Shown: piece by piece, positions 7,288 through 15,205 of the stretch
Position numbering within the stretch: position 1 is the stretch's first letter
How the letters are laid out: every line of letters starts with the position of its first letter
Assembly (NCBI GenBank): GCA_900544905.1
Contig: UQXF01000074.1
Location: 1-18,362, forward strand
Reading direction: 5' to 3'
Source: an uncultured Clostridium sp.
GTDB lineage: Bacteria; Bacillota; Clostridia; Lachnospirales; Lachnospiraceae
DNA: 18,362 bases
Notes under the pieces: generated by a model
The model's database searches: none
What the model was told of the DNA's origin: nothing
The model's input: only the letters and a program-made list of their open reading frames with translations
Made by a program: the position numbers and the translations under genes

Positions 7288-7316
7288 AACATAACATAAC
7301 GGCGTTATGTTATGTT
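7288..7316. promoter_or_regulatory. TetR operator ahead of the ABC transporter
   Basis: A perfect 14-1-14 inverted repeat, AACATAACATAACG / G / CGTTATGTTATGTT. Its core (7296-7308) matches the ATAAC-NNN-GTTAT dyads in the TetR promoter. It lies 60 bases before the ABC ATPase start. I do not see a convincing -35/-10 pair around it, so the promoter it would block is unresolved. Confidence 0.8.
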
Positions 7317-7375
7317 CCGGACAGAGGTAAGGTATAGGGAAATATTAACAGAAAGGGAGAAACAGGAGGATAATC

Positions 7376-8077
7376 ATGTATCTTGAGGTGAAAAATTTAA
7401 AGAAAAGCTATGGAGAAGGTGGAAGCTACATACAGGTATTGAAAGGAATTACAACTGGCATAGAGAAGGGAGAAATGTGTGTAATCCAGGGAACCTCCGG
7501 TTCCGGAAAATCCACACTTCTTAACTGTATCGGAGGTCTGGACACGGTGGATGCAGGTTCCATTCTGATAGACGGAAGGGAGATAGCGAACCTTAAGGCG
7601 GAGGCTTTGTCGGATTACAGAAGGGATAATCTGGGATTTATTTTCCAGTTTTATAATTTAGTGCCAAACCTGACCGTCAGGGAAAATATTCAGGTATGTG
7701 AGTATTTATCAGAACAGCCCCTGGATATGGAGGAATTGCTGGAAACTCTTGGGCTTACGGAGCATCAGAATAAGTTTCCGTCCCAGCTGTCCGGCGGACA
7801 GCAGCAAAGGTGCGCCATTGCAAGGGCTCTTATCAAGAATCCCAGGCTGCTGCTCTGTGATGAGCCAACCGGGGCACTGGACTCCAAAACCTCAAGGGAT
7901 ATTCTGATTTTATTGGAGGAGATTAACCGGAGATACGGAACAACCATGCTCATTGTCACCCACAACAATGCCATTAAGAATATGGTAGACCAGGTTATTG
8001 TTATCAAGGACGGAGAGGTCCGGAAGGACTACAAAAATGAAACAAAGATACCTGCGGCAGAACTGGAGGATTTGTAA
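7376..8077 (+). CDS. ABC transporter ATP-binding protein (MacB/LolD type)
   Basis: A 233-residue ATPase subunit. Walker A GTSGSGKST is at 39-47, Q-loop region IFQFYNLVPNLTV, signature LSGGQQQR from 138, Walker B LLLCDEPTGALD with D162-E163, and the switch histidine H196 in VTHN. DEPTGALD and the short length place it with ATPases that drive FtsX-type mechanotransmission permeases (MacB, LolD, BceA), not with importers that use binding proteins. AGGAGG (7364-7369) is six bases before ATG. The permease gene starts two bases after its stop, so the two make one complex. The upstream palindrome suggests TetR control. The substrate cannot be read from the sequence; drug, peptide or lipid export or sensing is typical. 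Confidence 0.97.
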   Translation: MYLEVKNLKKSYGEGGSYIQVLKGITTGIEKGEMCVIQGTSGSGKSTLLNCIGGLDTVDAGSILIDGREIANLKAEALSDYRRDNLGFIFQFYNLVPNLTVRENIQVCEYLSEQPLDMEELLETLGLTEHQNKFPSQLSGGQQQRCAIARALIKNPRLLLCDEPTGALDSKTSRDILILLEEINRRYGTTMLIVTHNNAIKNMVDQVIVIKDGEVRKDYKNETKIPAAELEDL

Positions 8078-8078
8078 A

Positions 8079-10640
8079 ATGCAGAGAGTATTACGAAAAA
8101 GGGTGTTGCGGGATTTAAGGGCAAACTGGCTCCGGTATCTGGCATTATCCCTGTTAATCATATTTAGTATGTATATTGTGGTAAGCCTGGTGGGTGCTGC
8201 GGAAATCATTACAAAGGGCTCCGTTATTGCAGATGAGGAAAATAAGGTAGAGGACGGACAGTTTTCCGTATTTGTGCCGCTTACAGAGGCAGAGAAGACA
8301 AGGCTTACAGACCAGGGTATTACGCTGGAGGAAGCATTTTATCTGGAATTTTTACTGGAGGATGAGAGTACCCTGCGGCTCTACAAAAACCGGGAGCAGG
8401 TGGATTTAATTGCTTTGGATGACGGCAGGCTTGCCAGGTCAGAGGATGAGGTGGTACTGGAAAAACGGTACTGTGAAGAGCATGCTATTGAGACGGGGGA
8501 TTCCATTACCTTTGGCGGGAGGACATTTAAGGTATGTGGAATCGGAACCACACCGGATTATAACTCCATGCTAAAGTCAGTCAGTGATACCGGTGTGGAC
8601 AGTGTGAATTTTGGTCTCGCCTTTGTGACAGAGGATGTGTATCAGGATATGCTTGCATCGGAAAAAAGTGTGAAATCCGAGGAGTACTATTATGCATACC
8701 GCTTAAACGGCAAGCTGACGGATGATGAACTGGAAAAGCAGTTAAAAAAGATAACCTTTGCAGCAGGGGATGTGGAGGATGAATTCTTTTCGGAATACTG
8801 GGAGCGTACCATGGGAAGGAAGGATGACCTGACAGAGGGGATTGATGACCTGGCAGAGGGCTCCCGGGAGCTTGATGATGCCATCCGGCAATTAAATGAA
8901 AACGGCAGGGTGTTTGACGGGCTGGCATCCTATGCGCCATCCCTGGCAGGGCTGAGCGGCAGGCTTACAGAAATGGCAGACGGTTCGGCAGAGCTTTCCG
9001 GGGGTATGGCTGAGCTGCAGGAGGAGACGGATGATTTGCTTGATGAGCTATTTGATGAGGATACCAGCAATCTGTTATCCTTTATGAAGGCAGAGGACAG
9101 TCCGAGAATCCAGGCGGCATCCAAGGACCAGGAAATGTATAAATCTGCCGGCATGATTGCCGGGGCTATTCTGGTGTGTCTGTTTGCATATGTGATTTCT
9201 GTGTTTGTGGTGCATGGGATTGACCAGGAAAGCGGCGTGATTGGTGCCCTTTATGCGCTGGGCGTGAAGAGAAGGGATTTGATGGCACATTATGTAATGC
9301 TGCCGGTTACGGTGACATTTCTGTCCGGTATAATCGGAACATTAATTGGTTATACGGATTTGGGTGTGCGCCTCCAGATGGCAGACTGCTATAAGTATTA
9401 TTCCCTGCCAGAGCTTGATACCTTTATCACACCATATCTTTTGGTATATGGTATTGTGGTTCCGCCTGTGATTGCAGCGGTTGTCAACTGCCTGGTAATC
9501 CGGAAGAGGTTGTCCAGACCGGCATTGCAGCTGCTACGCAATGAACGCAAAGCTGCCGGATATAAGGATGTCCAGCTGGGAAATATGGGTTTTCTGTCCC
9601 GGTTCCGTATCCGGCAGATGCTCCGGGAAATGCGCTCAGGGCTTACGGTTGTATTTGGAATGTTTATCAGTCTTTTAGTGGCAGTATTTGCCCTGCAGAT
9701 ATATGATTATTGTTCTAAGATTAAGGAGCAGTATGTGGAAGATACAAAATATGAATATATGTATACTTATAAATATCCGACGAAAGATGCTCCGGCGGAC
9801 GGGGAGGAAGCGTTTGCGAAGACTTTGAAAAAGGAATACGGAGGTATCGGATATTCCTATCAGTTTGATGTGACAGTATTGGGAATTCATGGGAATAATC
9901 CGTTTTTTGATGTGGAGCCGGAGGACAGCTCAAGCAGGGTTGCCATTTCCTCTTCTCTGGCATACAAGTATGATTTAAAACCGGGAGATGAGTTTACCCT
10001 TAAGGATGATGAGAATGATAAGGTGTATGGCTTTACGGTGACGGATATTGTGCAGTACTCGCCTTCCTTCTTTGTGTTTATGGATATTGCACAGGCAAGG
10101 GAGCTGTTCGGGGAGCAGGAGGATTACTTTAATGTTGTATTCTCTGATAAGGAGCTGGATATTGAAAGCGGAAGGCTGTATTCGAGCCTTACCAGGGAGG
10201 ATGTGCGGAAAAGCTCCGGCATTTTTGTGGACCAGATGAAGGGTATGATTTATATGATGGCAGTTGCCGCTGTGGTCATATTTGTTGTGGTTATGTATCT
10301 GATGATGAAGGTGATGATTGACCGGTCTTCCTTCCAGATTGCACTGATTAAGATATTTGGTTTCCGGAACCGGGAGGTGAAGAGAATGTACCTGGATGGT
10401 AATTTTTATATTGTGGCTGCCGGGGCGCTGTTGTGTATTCCAGCCGCTAAAGCATGTATTACGGCAATCTATCCAATGATGGTGTCCAATGTAGCCAGTG
10501 GTATGGATTTAACCTTCTCTTTCACAATTTATGTGGCGGTATACATCTGCATCCTTGTGCTGTATTTCATTATCAATCATATGCTGATTGGAAGGATTCA
10601 CCGGCTGGTGCCGGCAGAGGTGCTGAAAAACAGGGAATAG
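8079..10640 (+). CDS. FtsX-family ABC transporter permease with extracellular coiled coil
   Basis: An 853-residue membrane protein. It has an N-terminal helix (about 18-39), a first large extracellular domain, an FtsX block of helices (about 356-424: DQESGVIGALYALGVKRRDL motif after the first helix), a second extracellular domain, and a final FtsX block (about 723-850, IALIKIFGFRNREVKRMYL). The first extracellular domain ends in a heptad-like stretch (about 249-330) with repeated DxLxEG/ADGSAEL wording, recalling the coiled coils of YhgE/Pip and RND-like envelope proteins. Start ATG 8079 has GGAGG at 8065-8069 inside the end of the ATPase gene; a longer frame from 7998 overlaps the ATPase and is not used. 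Two such FtsX blocks in one chain imply a complete permease paired with the upstream ATPase. Confidence 0.93.
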   Translation: MQRVLRKRVLRDLRANWLRYLALSLLIIFSMYIVVSLVGAAEIITKGSVIADEENKVEDGQFSVFVPLTEAEKTRLTDQGITLEEAFYLEFLLEDESTLRLYKNREQVDLIALDDGRLARSEDEVVLEKRYCEEHAIETGDSITFGGRTFKVCGIGTTPDYNSMLKSVSDTGVDSVNFGLAFVTEDVYQDMLASEKSVKSEEYYYAYRLNGKLTDDELEKQLKKITFAAGDVEDEFFSEYWERTMGRKDDLTEGIDDLAEGSRELDDAIRQLNENGRVFDGLASYAPSLAGLSGRLTEMADGSAELSGGMAELQEETDDLLDELFDEDTSNLLSFMKAEDSPRIQAASKDQEMYKSAGMIAGAILVCLFAYVISVFVVHGIDQESGVIGALYALGVKRRDLMAHYVMLPVTVTFLSGIIGTLIGYTDLGVRLQMADCYKYYSLPELDTFITPYLLVYGIVVPPVIAAVVNCLVIRKRLSRPALQLLRNERKAAGYKDVQLGNMGFLSRFRIRQMLREMRSGLTVVFGMFISLLVAVFALQIYDYCSKIKEQYVEDTKYEYMYTYKYPTKDAPADGEEAFAKTLKKEYGGIGYSYQFDVTVLGIHGNNPFFDVEPEDSSSRVAISSSLAYKYDLKPGDEFTLKDDENDKVYGFTVTDIVQYSPSFFVFMDIAQARELFGEQEDYFNVVFSDKELDIESGRLYSSLTREDVRKSSGIFVDQMKGMIYMMAVAAVVIFVVVMYLMMKVMIDRSSFQIALIKIFGFRNREVKRMYLDGNFYIVAAGALLCIPAAKACITAIYPMMVSNVASGMDLTFSFTIYVAVYICILVLYFIINHMLIGRIHRLVPAEVLKNRE

Positions 10641-10678
10641 ATATAGAAAACAAATTTCATAATTGAGGAGACATGAAA

Positions 10679-10705
10679 ACAGGGGGATTGGTGAAATCCC
10701 CCTGT
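10679..10705 (-). terminator. Terminator of the minus-strand Cys-rich gene
   Basis: A perfect 11-base stem ACAGGGGGATT / AATCCCCCTGT (10679-10689 with 10695-10705) around a five-base loop. Read on the minus strand it follows the stop codon at 10720 by 14 bases and is followed by TTTT, a short U tract. On the plus strand it also lies after the permease stop but has no U run, though it could still act on converging transcripts. Confidence 0.75.
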
Positions 10706-10719
10706 CTGCTGAAAAAGAA

Positions 10720-10974
10720 TTAGCAGCCGCAACCGCAGCTTGAGTTGTTGTTGCCGTTTCCGCCGCAGCAGCAAAGAAGAAGTAAGATGATGATGATGCA
10801 AGAGCAGTTGCCACCGCCGAAGCCGCAGCCATCATTGCCACCAAAGATACCATTTCCGCAGCCGTTGTCATTTCCACAGCAGCTGAAGAGGATGATAAGG
10901 ATGATAATCCATGTGCAGCAGTTGCCACCGCCGAAACCGCAGCCGCAACCGCCTGTTGCTGATAAGTCGCCCAT
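10720..10974 (-). CDS. Small Cys/Gly-rich protein, 'high-cysteine HCB' type
   Basis: An 84-residue protein with 16 cysteines and very many Gly and Asn. It has two similar units, each CGFGGGNC followed by an all-aliphatic stretch (WIIILIILF, IIIILLLL) and a Cys cluster (SCC, CCC), with a Cys-Gly tail. NCBI labels such Lachnospiraceae proteins 'chorion class high-cysteine HCB protein 13'; function is unknown. ATG at 10974 is preceded on its strand by GGAGG with an eight-base spacer; an upstream TTG (10989) is less likely. The DNA carries a 26/27 internal repeat. Two hydrophobic runs could be membrane segments or an assembling core. Possible roles such as metal or sulfide binding or surface assembly are guesses. 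Confidence 0.8.
   Translation of the reverse strand: MGDLSATGGCGCGFGGGNCCTWIIILIILFSCCGNDNGCGNGIFGGNDGCGFGGGNCSCIIIILLLLCCCGGNGNNNSSCGCGC
10804..10944. repeat. Direct repeat inside the Cys-rich gene
   Basis: Bases 10804-10830 and 10918-10944 are 26/27 identical and lie 114 bases (38 codons) apart, in frame. Each encodes the GCGFGGGNC segment, so the protein arose by, or is maintained as, a tandem duplication of one unit. Confidence 0.85.
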
Positions 10975-11007
10975 AATGAGTGCCTCCAATTTTCTTTACA
11001 CTGTTAT

Positions 11008-11036
11008 ATTATGCGAAGGATTGCAGGGTGTGACAA
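11008..11036 (-). promoter_or_regulatory. Promoter of the Cys-rich gene
   Basis: On the minus strand, TTGTCA (11036-11031), 17 bases, then CATAAT (11013-11008): each 5/6 to consensus. The leader to ATG 10974 would be about 27 bases and contains GGAGG. Confidence 0.75.
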
Positions 11037-11056
11037 AATAGACATTATTTTTCAAG

Positions 11057-11085
11057 TTGAACTTCAAGATATTATCTGTTAAACT
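11057..11085 (+). promoter_or_regulatory. Likely promoter of the S1-domain gene
   Basis: TTGAAC (11057-11062), 17 bases, then TAAACT (11080-11085). It is divergent from and separate from the minus-strand promoter at 11008-11036. Confidence 0.5.
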
Positions 11086-11112
11086 TTATAAAGAATTTAA
11101 GGAGGAAACGTT

Positions 11113-12021
11113 ATGGAAACAATGGCAGATTTTGAAGAAGAGTTAACAAATTCATTCCGTGTTATAAAGGAAGGCGAAATGGTAAAGGGAATGATTGTGG
11201 ATATTAACGATGAAGCAGTTACATTGGACCTTGGCTATTTCGCACCGGGTGTGATACCTCTTTCGGAGCTTTCCGATGACCCGGATTTTTCCGCTATGCG
11301 GGATTTGAAAATCGGAGACAGCCTTGAGGCGGTAGTAATCCAGACTGATGACGGAAAAGGAAATGTGGAGCTTTCCCTGAAGGAAGCCAATGAAATGTCT
11401 GCATGGGAGCATTTAAAGGAGCTTATGGAACAGGAAGCCGTAGTAACGGTTAAGGTGAAAGAAAGTGTAAATAGCGGTGTCATTGCATATCTGGAGGGAA
11501 TCCGTGCCTTTATTCCGGCTTCCCAGCTGGCGCTTACCTTTGTGGAGGATACGGAAGCATTTATTGGAAAACAGGTGGAAGCAAAGGTAATCACGGTGGA
11601 CGAGAGTGCAAAGAAGCTGGTGCTCTCTGTGAAGGCGGTGTTAAAGGAGAGGGAAGCAGAGCATGACAGAGAGAAGATGGCAATGCTTGTGCCGGGCTCT
11701 GTTTTTGAGGGAACCGTAGAATCCCTTATGCCGTATGGAGCATTTGTACAGATGGACAACGGTCTGACCGGTCTGGTTCACATATCCAAAATTTCCATGA
11801 AACGAATTAAGAAGCCTTCCGAAGTGCTGTCAGTGGGACAAAAGGTAAAGGTCAAGGTGCTTGAGGTGAAGGACGGCAAAATCAGTCTGAGTATTCGTGA
11901 CGTGGATACAAATACCTCGGATGTCGTAACGGATGTGATTGAGAAATTTGATTATACCTGTGAGGAGATACCCAACAATCCGTTTGGCGCATTGCTGGCG
12001 GGAATTAAGCTGGATGATTAA
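11113..12021 (+). CDS. S1 RNA-binding domain protein (ribosomal S1-like, three domains)
   Basis: 302 residues with three S1 OB-fold domains: about 19-88 (GEMVKGMIVDINDEAVTLDL, PGVIPLSEL), about 106-172 (a degenerate copy with SGVIAYLEGIRAFIPASQL) and about 191-262 (the most canonical: GSVFEGTVESLMPYGAFVQM, GLTGLVHISKIS). The acidic start and a short tail follow the pattern of the reduced S1 homologues of Clostridia, shorter than the six-domain S1 of proteobacteria. It would bind mRNA on the 30S subunit or act as a more general RNA-binding factor. AAGGAGG (11099-11105) is seven bases before ATG. The next gene starts 11 bases after its stop, so they may be co-transcribed despite unrelated roles. 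Confidence 0.93.
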   Translation: METMADFEEELTNSFRVIKEGEMVKGMIVDINDEAVTLDLGYFAPGVIPLSELSDDPDFSAMRDLKIGDSLEAVVIQTDDGKGNVELSLKEANEMSAWEHLKELMEQEAVVTVKVKESVNSGVIAYLEGIRAFIPASQLALTFVEDTEAFIGKQVEAKVITVDESAKKLVLSVKAVLKEREAEHDREKMAMLVPGSVFEGTVESLMPYGAFVQMDNGLTGLVHISKISMKRIKKPSEVLSVGQKVKVKVLEVKDGKISLSIRDVDTNTSDVVTDVIEKFDYTCEEIPNNPFGALLAGIKLDD

Positions 12022-12032
12022 GGTTACAGGAT

Positions 12033-13163
12033 GTGAAAGCATTGCAGATTAATGGAAAAAGAACAGGTAATAGAATCTATATCATCGGCATAATATGGAT
12101 TATGGTGAATATGGTTTCTTTTAACAGTTATGCGAAAGCTTCTTTTACGAAGAGCCAGCCGGTTGGTATTATGTCAACTGCTGTGAAGACGGAAATTGCG
12201 GTATCCTGGGAGGCGGTAAAGGGTGCAGATGGATATGCAGTCTATGAGGCGGTGGACACGGACGGCGGTTCCTATCATTTGGTTAAGAATGTGAAAAAGA
12301 GTAAGGTCATACTGAAGGAAAAGCAGCCTGGAAAAGAATATTCCTATTATGTCCGGGCATATCAGGTAAAAAGCAATGGGAAAAAATCCTACAGCAGAGC
12401 CAGTAAAAAGGTATCCACAACCGTGGCGGCAGAGGGCACTTCCACGATTAAGAATCTGTTGCAGACTGCCATTGCTCCCATAGGCTCCACCATGTATGTG
12501 TGGGGCGGCGGCTGGAATAAGGCGGATACCGGGGCGGGAAAGGATGCCAGACGGATAGGCCTGAGCCCGGCATGGAGAGCCTTTGCAAAGAATAAAAAGT
12601 CTTCTTATAATTATAAAAGATACAGGTATCAGATTCACAACGGTCTGGATTGCTCCGGCTATGTGGGGTGGTGTGTATATAATGTGCTGAATACAAAGAG
12701 CAATAAAAAAGGATATGTATACAGCGCTTCTAAGCAGGCGAAGAAGCTGGCAGATTCAGGCTTTGGAAGCTACCGGTCTGCAAAAAAAATAAAGGATTAC
12801 CGTGCGGGGGATGTGATGAGCTCCACCTGTAAATGCTGTGGGCATGTATGGATTGTCATAGGACAGTGTAAGGATGGAAGCGTGGTGCTGGTGCATTCCT
12901 CTCCGGCAGGGGTTCAGCTTTGCGGAACCACAACCCCCTCCGGCAAAAAAAACAGCAAAGCCTATAAGCTGGCAAAGAAATATATGAAAAAATATTACAG
13001 GGCATGGTATAAAAGATATCCCAATGTGAGCCGGGGAAAGACGTATCTTTCCCACTATGGGCAGATGCGGTGGAGAACATCAGGGAAAAAGGTCTGTTTA
13101 TCTGACCCGGACGGCTACCAGAACATGAGTGCAGAAGAGGTATTGGCAGATTTATTCCCGTGA
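12033..13163 (+). CDS. Secreted Fn3-NlpC/P60-like cell-wall hydrolase
   Basis: 376 residues. An N-terminal signal peptide (basic GKRTGNR, then a hydrophobic stretch to about residue 35 ending SYAKA) is followed by an Fn3-like domain (about 46-132: VSWEAVKGADGYAVYEAV ... YSYYVRAYQV) and a C-terminal papain-fold domain. The putative catalytic Cys is C207 in DCSGYVGWCVY and His is H271 in GHVWIVIG, with H288 in VLVHSS as a further candidate. This is the NlpC/P60 layout, suggesting a peptidoglycan peptidase or amidase outside the cell. C265, C267 and C268 lie next to the catalytic His, which is uncommon. GTG 12033 is used; TTG 12042 is an alternative behind AGGA, and neither ribosome site is strong. 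The protein is lysine rich, consistent with wall binding. Confidence 0.85.
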   Translation: MKALQINGKRTGNRIYIIGIIWIMVNMVSFNSYAKASFTKSQPVGIMSTAVKTEIAVSWEAVKGADGYAVYEAVDTDGGSYHLVKNVKKSKVILKEKQPGKEYSYYVRAYQVKSNGKKSYSRASKKVSTTVAAEGTSTIKNLLQTAIAPIGSTMYVWGGGWNKADTGAGKDARRIGLSPAWRAFAKNKKSSYNYKRYRYQIHNGLDCSGYVGWCVYNVLNTKSNKKGYVYSASKQAKKLADSGFGSYRSAKKIKDYRAGDVMSSTCKCCGHVWIVIGQCKDGSVVLVHSSPAGVQLCGTTTPSGKKNSKAYKLAKKYMKKYYRAWYKRYPNVSRGKTYLSHYGQMRWRTSGKKVCLSDPDGYQNMSAEEVLADLFP

Positions 13164-13224
13164 GCAACGAGCCAGGTGACTGCTTGCAGGCATTTGACTT
13201 GAATAAAGTGTCAGAATCCTCTGG

Positions 13225-13267
13225 AATCCCATATTTTATTAGTAGATAAAGTATGGGATTTTTTATT
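13225..13267 (+). terminator. Terminator after the NlpC/P60 gene, abutting the next start
   Basis: Arms 13225-13239 and 13246-13260 pair at all 15 positions (14 Watson-Crick and one G-U) around loop TAGTAG and are followed by TTTTATT (13261-13267). The next base, 13268, begins the ATG of the S8 protease. Confidence 0.92.
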
Positions 13268-15052
13268 ATGACAGAAAGTAAAATCAGTCCGGAGCTCAAT
13301 ATGGCAATAGGGATTCAGGAGGAGGAGCGTGAAAAAAGCCTGGATTTGAATGTGGGGTATAGCAGATTATTTGATGAATGGGAGCTGATTGTCCGCTTCA
13401 CGGGAAGCCTTGAGGAAATAAAAAATGAATTGAACATATCAATAGAAGAGCTGCTGGGAGGATATGCAATTATCAGGATTCCGCAATATCTGATTGGCAG
13501 GCTGTCGGATTATTCCCAGATAGATTATATTGAAAAGCCAAAATCCCTTGTGCTGGAGCAGATGGAGGGCATTGGCTCCTCCTGTGTAAACAGGGTGCGG
13601 CTGCCGGACTATAATCTGACGGGGAAAGGAACGCTGGTGGCATGTCTGGATTCCGGCGTTGATTTTTACCATCCGGATTTCCGGAATGCAGATGGCACCA
13701 CAAGGATTGCGGTTATGTGGGACCAGACGACTCCGGGTAATCCGCCGGAGGGGTATACAACCGGCAGTGTTTATACCACAGAGGATATTAATGCGGCAAT
13801 AGAGGCCAGGGAGGCAGGCAGCTCTGGGCAGGGAAATGACCAGGGACAGCCTGACCGGGGAAGGGATATTGTACCGGAATTTGATGCCACAGGCCACGGA
13901 ACAGCAGTACTGGGGATAATGGCAGGAAATGGGCGCGGGTCAAACAGGGGGATTGTGGGGGTGGCGCCTGAGGCGGAAATCATCGTGGTTAAGCTTGGCA
14001 ACCCGGACGGAAGGGGATTTCCGAGAACCACCCAGCTTATGCTGGCAATTGATTTTGCCGTGCGATATGCCATGGGAACCGGAAAACCTCTGGCAATCAA
14101 TATAAGCTTTGGAAATAATTACGGGGCGCACAATGGGGATTCCATTCTGGAGAGATATATGGATACTGTCTCCAATCTGTATAAAATGTCCATCGTTACA
14201 GGAACGGGAAATGATGGAATCACTGCAAGGCATACGGCGGGGAATCTGTCCGGAGGGCAGAGGGAAACCGTAGAAATTTATGTGGCGGATTATATGAATT
14301 CCTTTAATCTGCAAATATGGAAGCATTATCTGGATGATTTTGACATTTTCATAGAATCCCCAGCAAACCGCCAGATTGGTCCGCTTTCCAGTTATTCCCG
14401 GGTGCAGAATTATGTTTTGCCGGAGGATATGATTTCAGTTTATTACAGCGAACCAACGCCCTATAACCCGGAGCAGGAAATTTATATATCCTGGATTCCA
14501 AGGGGGGATTATGTGACGCCGGGAATCTGGAAAATATATCTTCAGCCAAGACGTATTATTGCGGGGGACTATAATATGTGGCTGCCGGTGGCTGGGAGCA
14601 CATCCTCCGAGGTGTCCTTTGTGAGACCGAATATCTTTAATACGCTGGTGGTGCCCTCCACCGCAAGATATGTAATTTCCGTGGCGGCATATGACTCCAG
14701 AAATGATACTTATGCAGGATTTTCGGGGAGAGGACCGAACCTGGAGCAGGAGCTTCCCCAGGCAGTGGGAAAGCCGGATTTGGCAGCGCCGGGGGTTGCC
14801 ATTAATACCAGCAGGTCCGGCGGCGGATATGGAGTGTTTTCCGGAACTTCCTTTGCAGCGCCCTTTGTGACCGGGGCGGCAGCCCTTCTGATGCAGTATG
14901 GTATTGTGGATGGAAAAGACCCCTATTTGTATGGGGAAAAAATCCGGGCGGCTCTGATACGTGGAGCCAGGAAGCTTCCATTTCAGGAGAGCCAGCCTTC
15001 GCCCCTGGTGGGATGGGGGGCGCTGTGTGTCAGCGACAGCCTGCCGGAGTAA
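13268..15052 (+). CDS. Subtilisin-like serine protease (S8, Csp-like)
   Basis: A 594-residue S8 peptidase without a signal peptide. The catalytic triad is D128 (LDSGVD), H210 (GHGTAV) and S528 (GTSFAAP), with oxyanion N315 (GTGND), so it should be active. The N-terminal about 90 residues (SPELNMAIGIQEEEREKS ... IRIPQYLIGRLS) form a prodomain-like region. A roughly 150-residue beta insert lies between N315 and the serine. This organisation matches the Csp proteases of clostridial spore germination and their numerous Lachnospiraceae relatives; a germination role here is inferred. Start is uncertain: ATG 13268 fits relatives but directly follows a terminator and lacks a ribosome site, ATG 13253 lies inside the terminator stem, and ATG 13301 has GGAG six bases upstream but would trim the conserved N-terminus. 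Confidence 0.93.
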   Translation: MTESKISPELNMAIGIQEEEREKSLDLNVGYSRLFDEWELIVRFTGSLEEIKNELNISIEELLGGYAIIRIPQYLIGRLSDYSQIDYIEKPKSLVLEQMEGIGSSCVNRVRLPDYNLTGKGTLVACLDSGVDFYHPDFRNADGTTRIAVMWDQTTPGNPPEGYTTGSVYTTEDINAAIEAREAGSSGQGNDQGQPDRGRDIVPEFDATGHGTAVLGIMAGNGRGSNRGIVGVAPEAEIIVVKLGNPDGRGFPRTTQLMLAIDFAVRYAMGTGKPLAINISFGNNYGAHNGDSILERYMDTVSNLYKMSIVTGTGNDGITARHTAGNLSGGQRETVEIYVADYMNSFNLQIWKHYLDDFDIFIESPANRQIGPLSSYSRVQNYVLPEDMISVYYSEPTPYNPEQEIYISWIPRGDYVTPGIWKIYLQPRRIIAGDYNMWLPVAGSTSSEVSFVRPNIFNTLVVPSTARYVISVAAYDSRNDTYAGFSGRGPNLEQELPQAVGKPDLAAPGVAINTSRSGGGYGVFSGTSFAAPFVTGAAALLMQYGIVDGKDPYLYGEKIRAALIRGARKLPFQESQPSPLVGWGALCVSDSLPE

Positions 15053-15075
15053 AAGAGATTACCGCAGGATTTTTT
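15040..15075 (+). terminator. Terminator of the S8 protease gene
   Basis: CCTGC-c-GG (15040-15047) pairs with CC-GCAGG (15062-15068) with one bulged C, then TTTTTT (15070-15075). The 5' arm lies within the last codons of the protease gene. Confidence 0.8.
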
Positions 15076-15078
15076 AGC

Positions 15079-15107
15079 TTGACAATTGATTTAAACTGTG
15101 ATAATTT
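15079..15107 (+). promoter_or_regulatory. Promoter of ptsG
   Basis: TTGACA (15079-15084) is a perfect -35. At 17 bases the -10 is TAATTT (15102-15107); an overlapping alternative is the extended -10 TGTGATAAT (15097-15105). Transcription would start near 15112, just ahead of the antiterminator hairpin. Confidence 0.8.
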
Positions 15108-15126
15108 AATTTTAATGATACGGTAT

Positions 15127-15158
15127 GTTACTTATTTATGACTGGATGAGGCATTAAC
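15127..15158 (+). promoter_or_regulatory. RAT antiterminator hairpin in the ptsG leader
   Basis: GTTACT ... AGGCA recalls the conserved edges of BglG/LicT/GlcT RNA antiterminators. An alternative fold pairs 15131-15138 with 15143-15150 (eight pairs, three of them G-U, loop TGAC), then, across an asymmetric internal loop, GTT (15127-15129) with AAC (15156-15158). This uses up the entire 5' arm of the terminator (15150-15158), so the two folds exclude each other. The GlcT-like protein encoded downstream is the expected binder, stabilising this fold when glucose is present. Confidence 0.75.
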
Positions 15159-15205
15159 TGTACATGAGTATTTTAGGATATTTATGTGTGTTAATGCCCT
15201 TTTTT
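15150..15205 (+). terminator. Leader terminator of ptsG
   Basis: GGCATTAAC (15150-15158) pairs perfectly with GTTAATGCC (15190-15198). Within it ACATGAGTAT (15162-15171) pairs with ATATTTATGT (15178-15187) including two G-U pairs, loop TTTAGG; TTTTTT (15200-15205) follows. The long two-storey hairpin lies between promoter and gene and would stop transcription unless the RAT fold forms. Confidence 0.92.

Noticed and set aside
7998..8078. N-terminal extension of the permease
   Set aside because: It overlaps the ATPase gene by 80 bases; ATG 8079 has GGAGG at nine bases and starts the protein just before its first membrane helix.
10745..11041. Plus-strand frame of 98 codons opposite the Cys-rich gene
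   Set aside because: It is the complement of repeated Cys/Gly codons, has no ribosome site, and the minus-strand gene has promoter, ribosome site and terminator.
13230..13238. CATATTTTA as a sigma-K or sigma-E type -10 for the protease
   Set aside because: It fits CATAnnnTA, but no matching -35 lies at the proper distance and it is part of the terminator stem.
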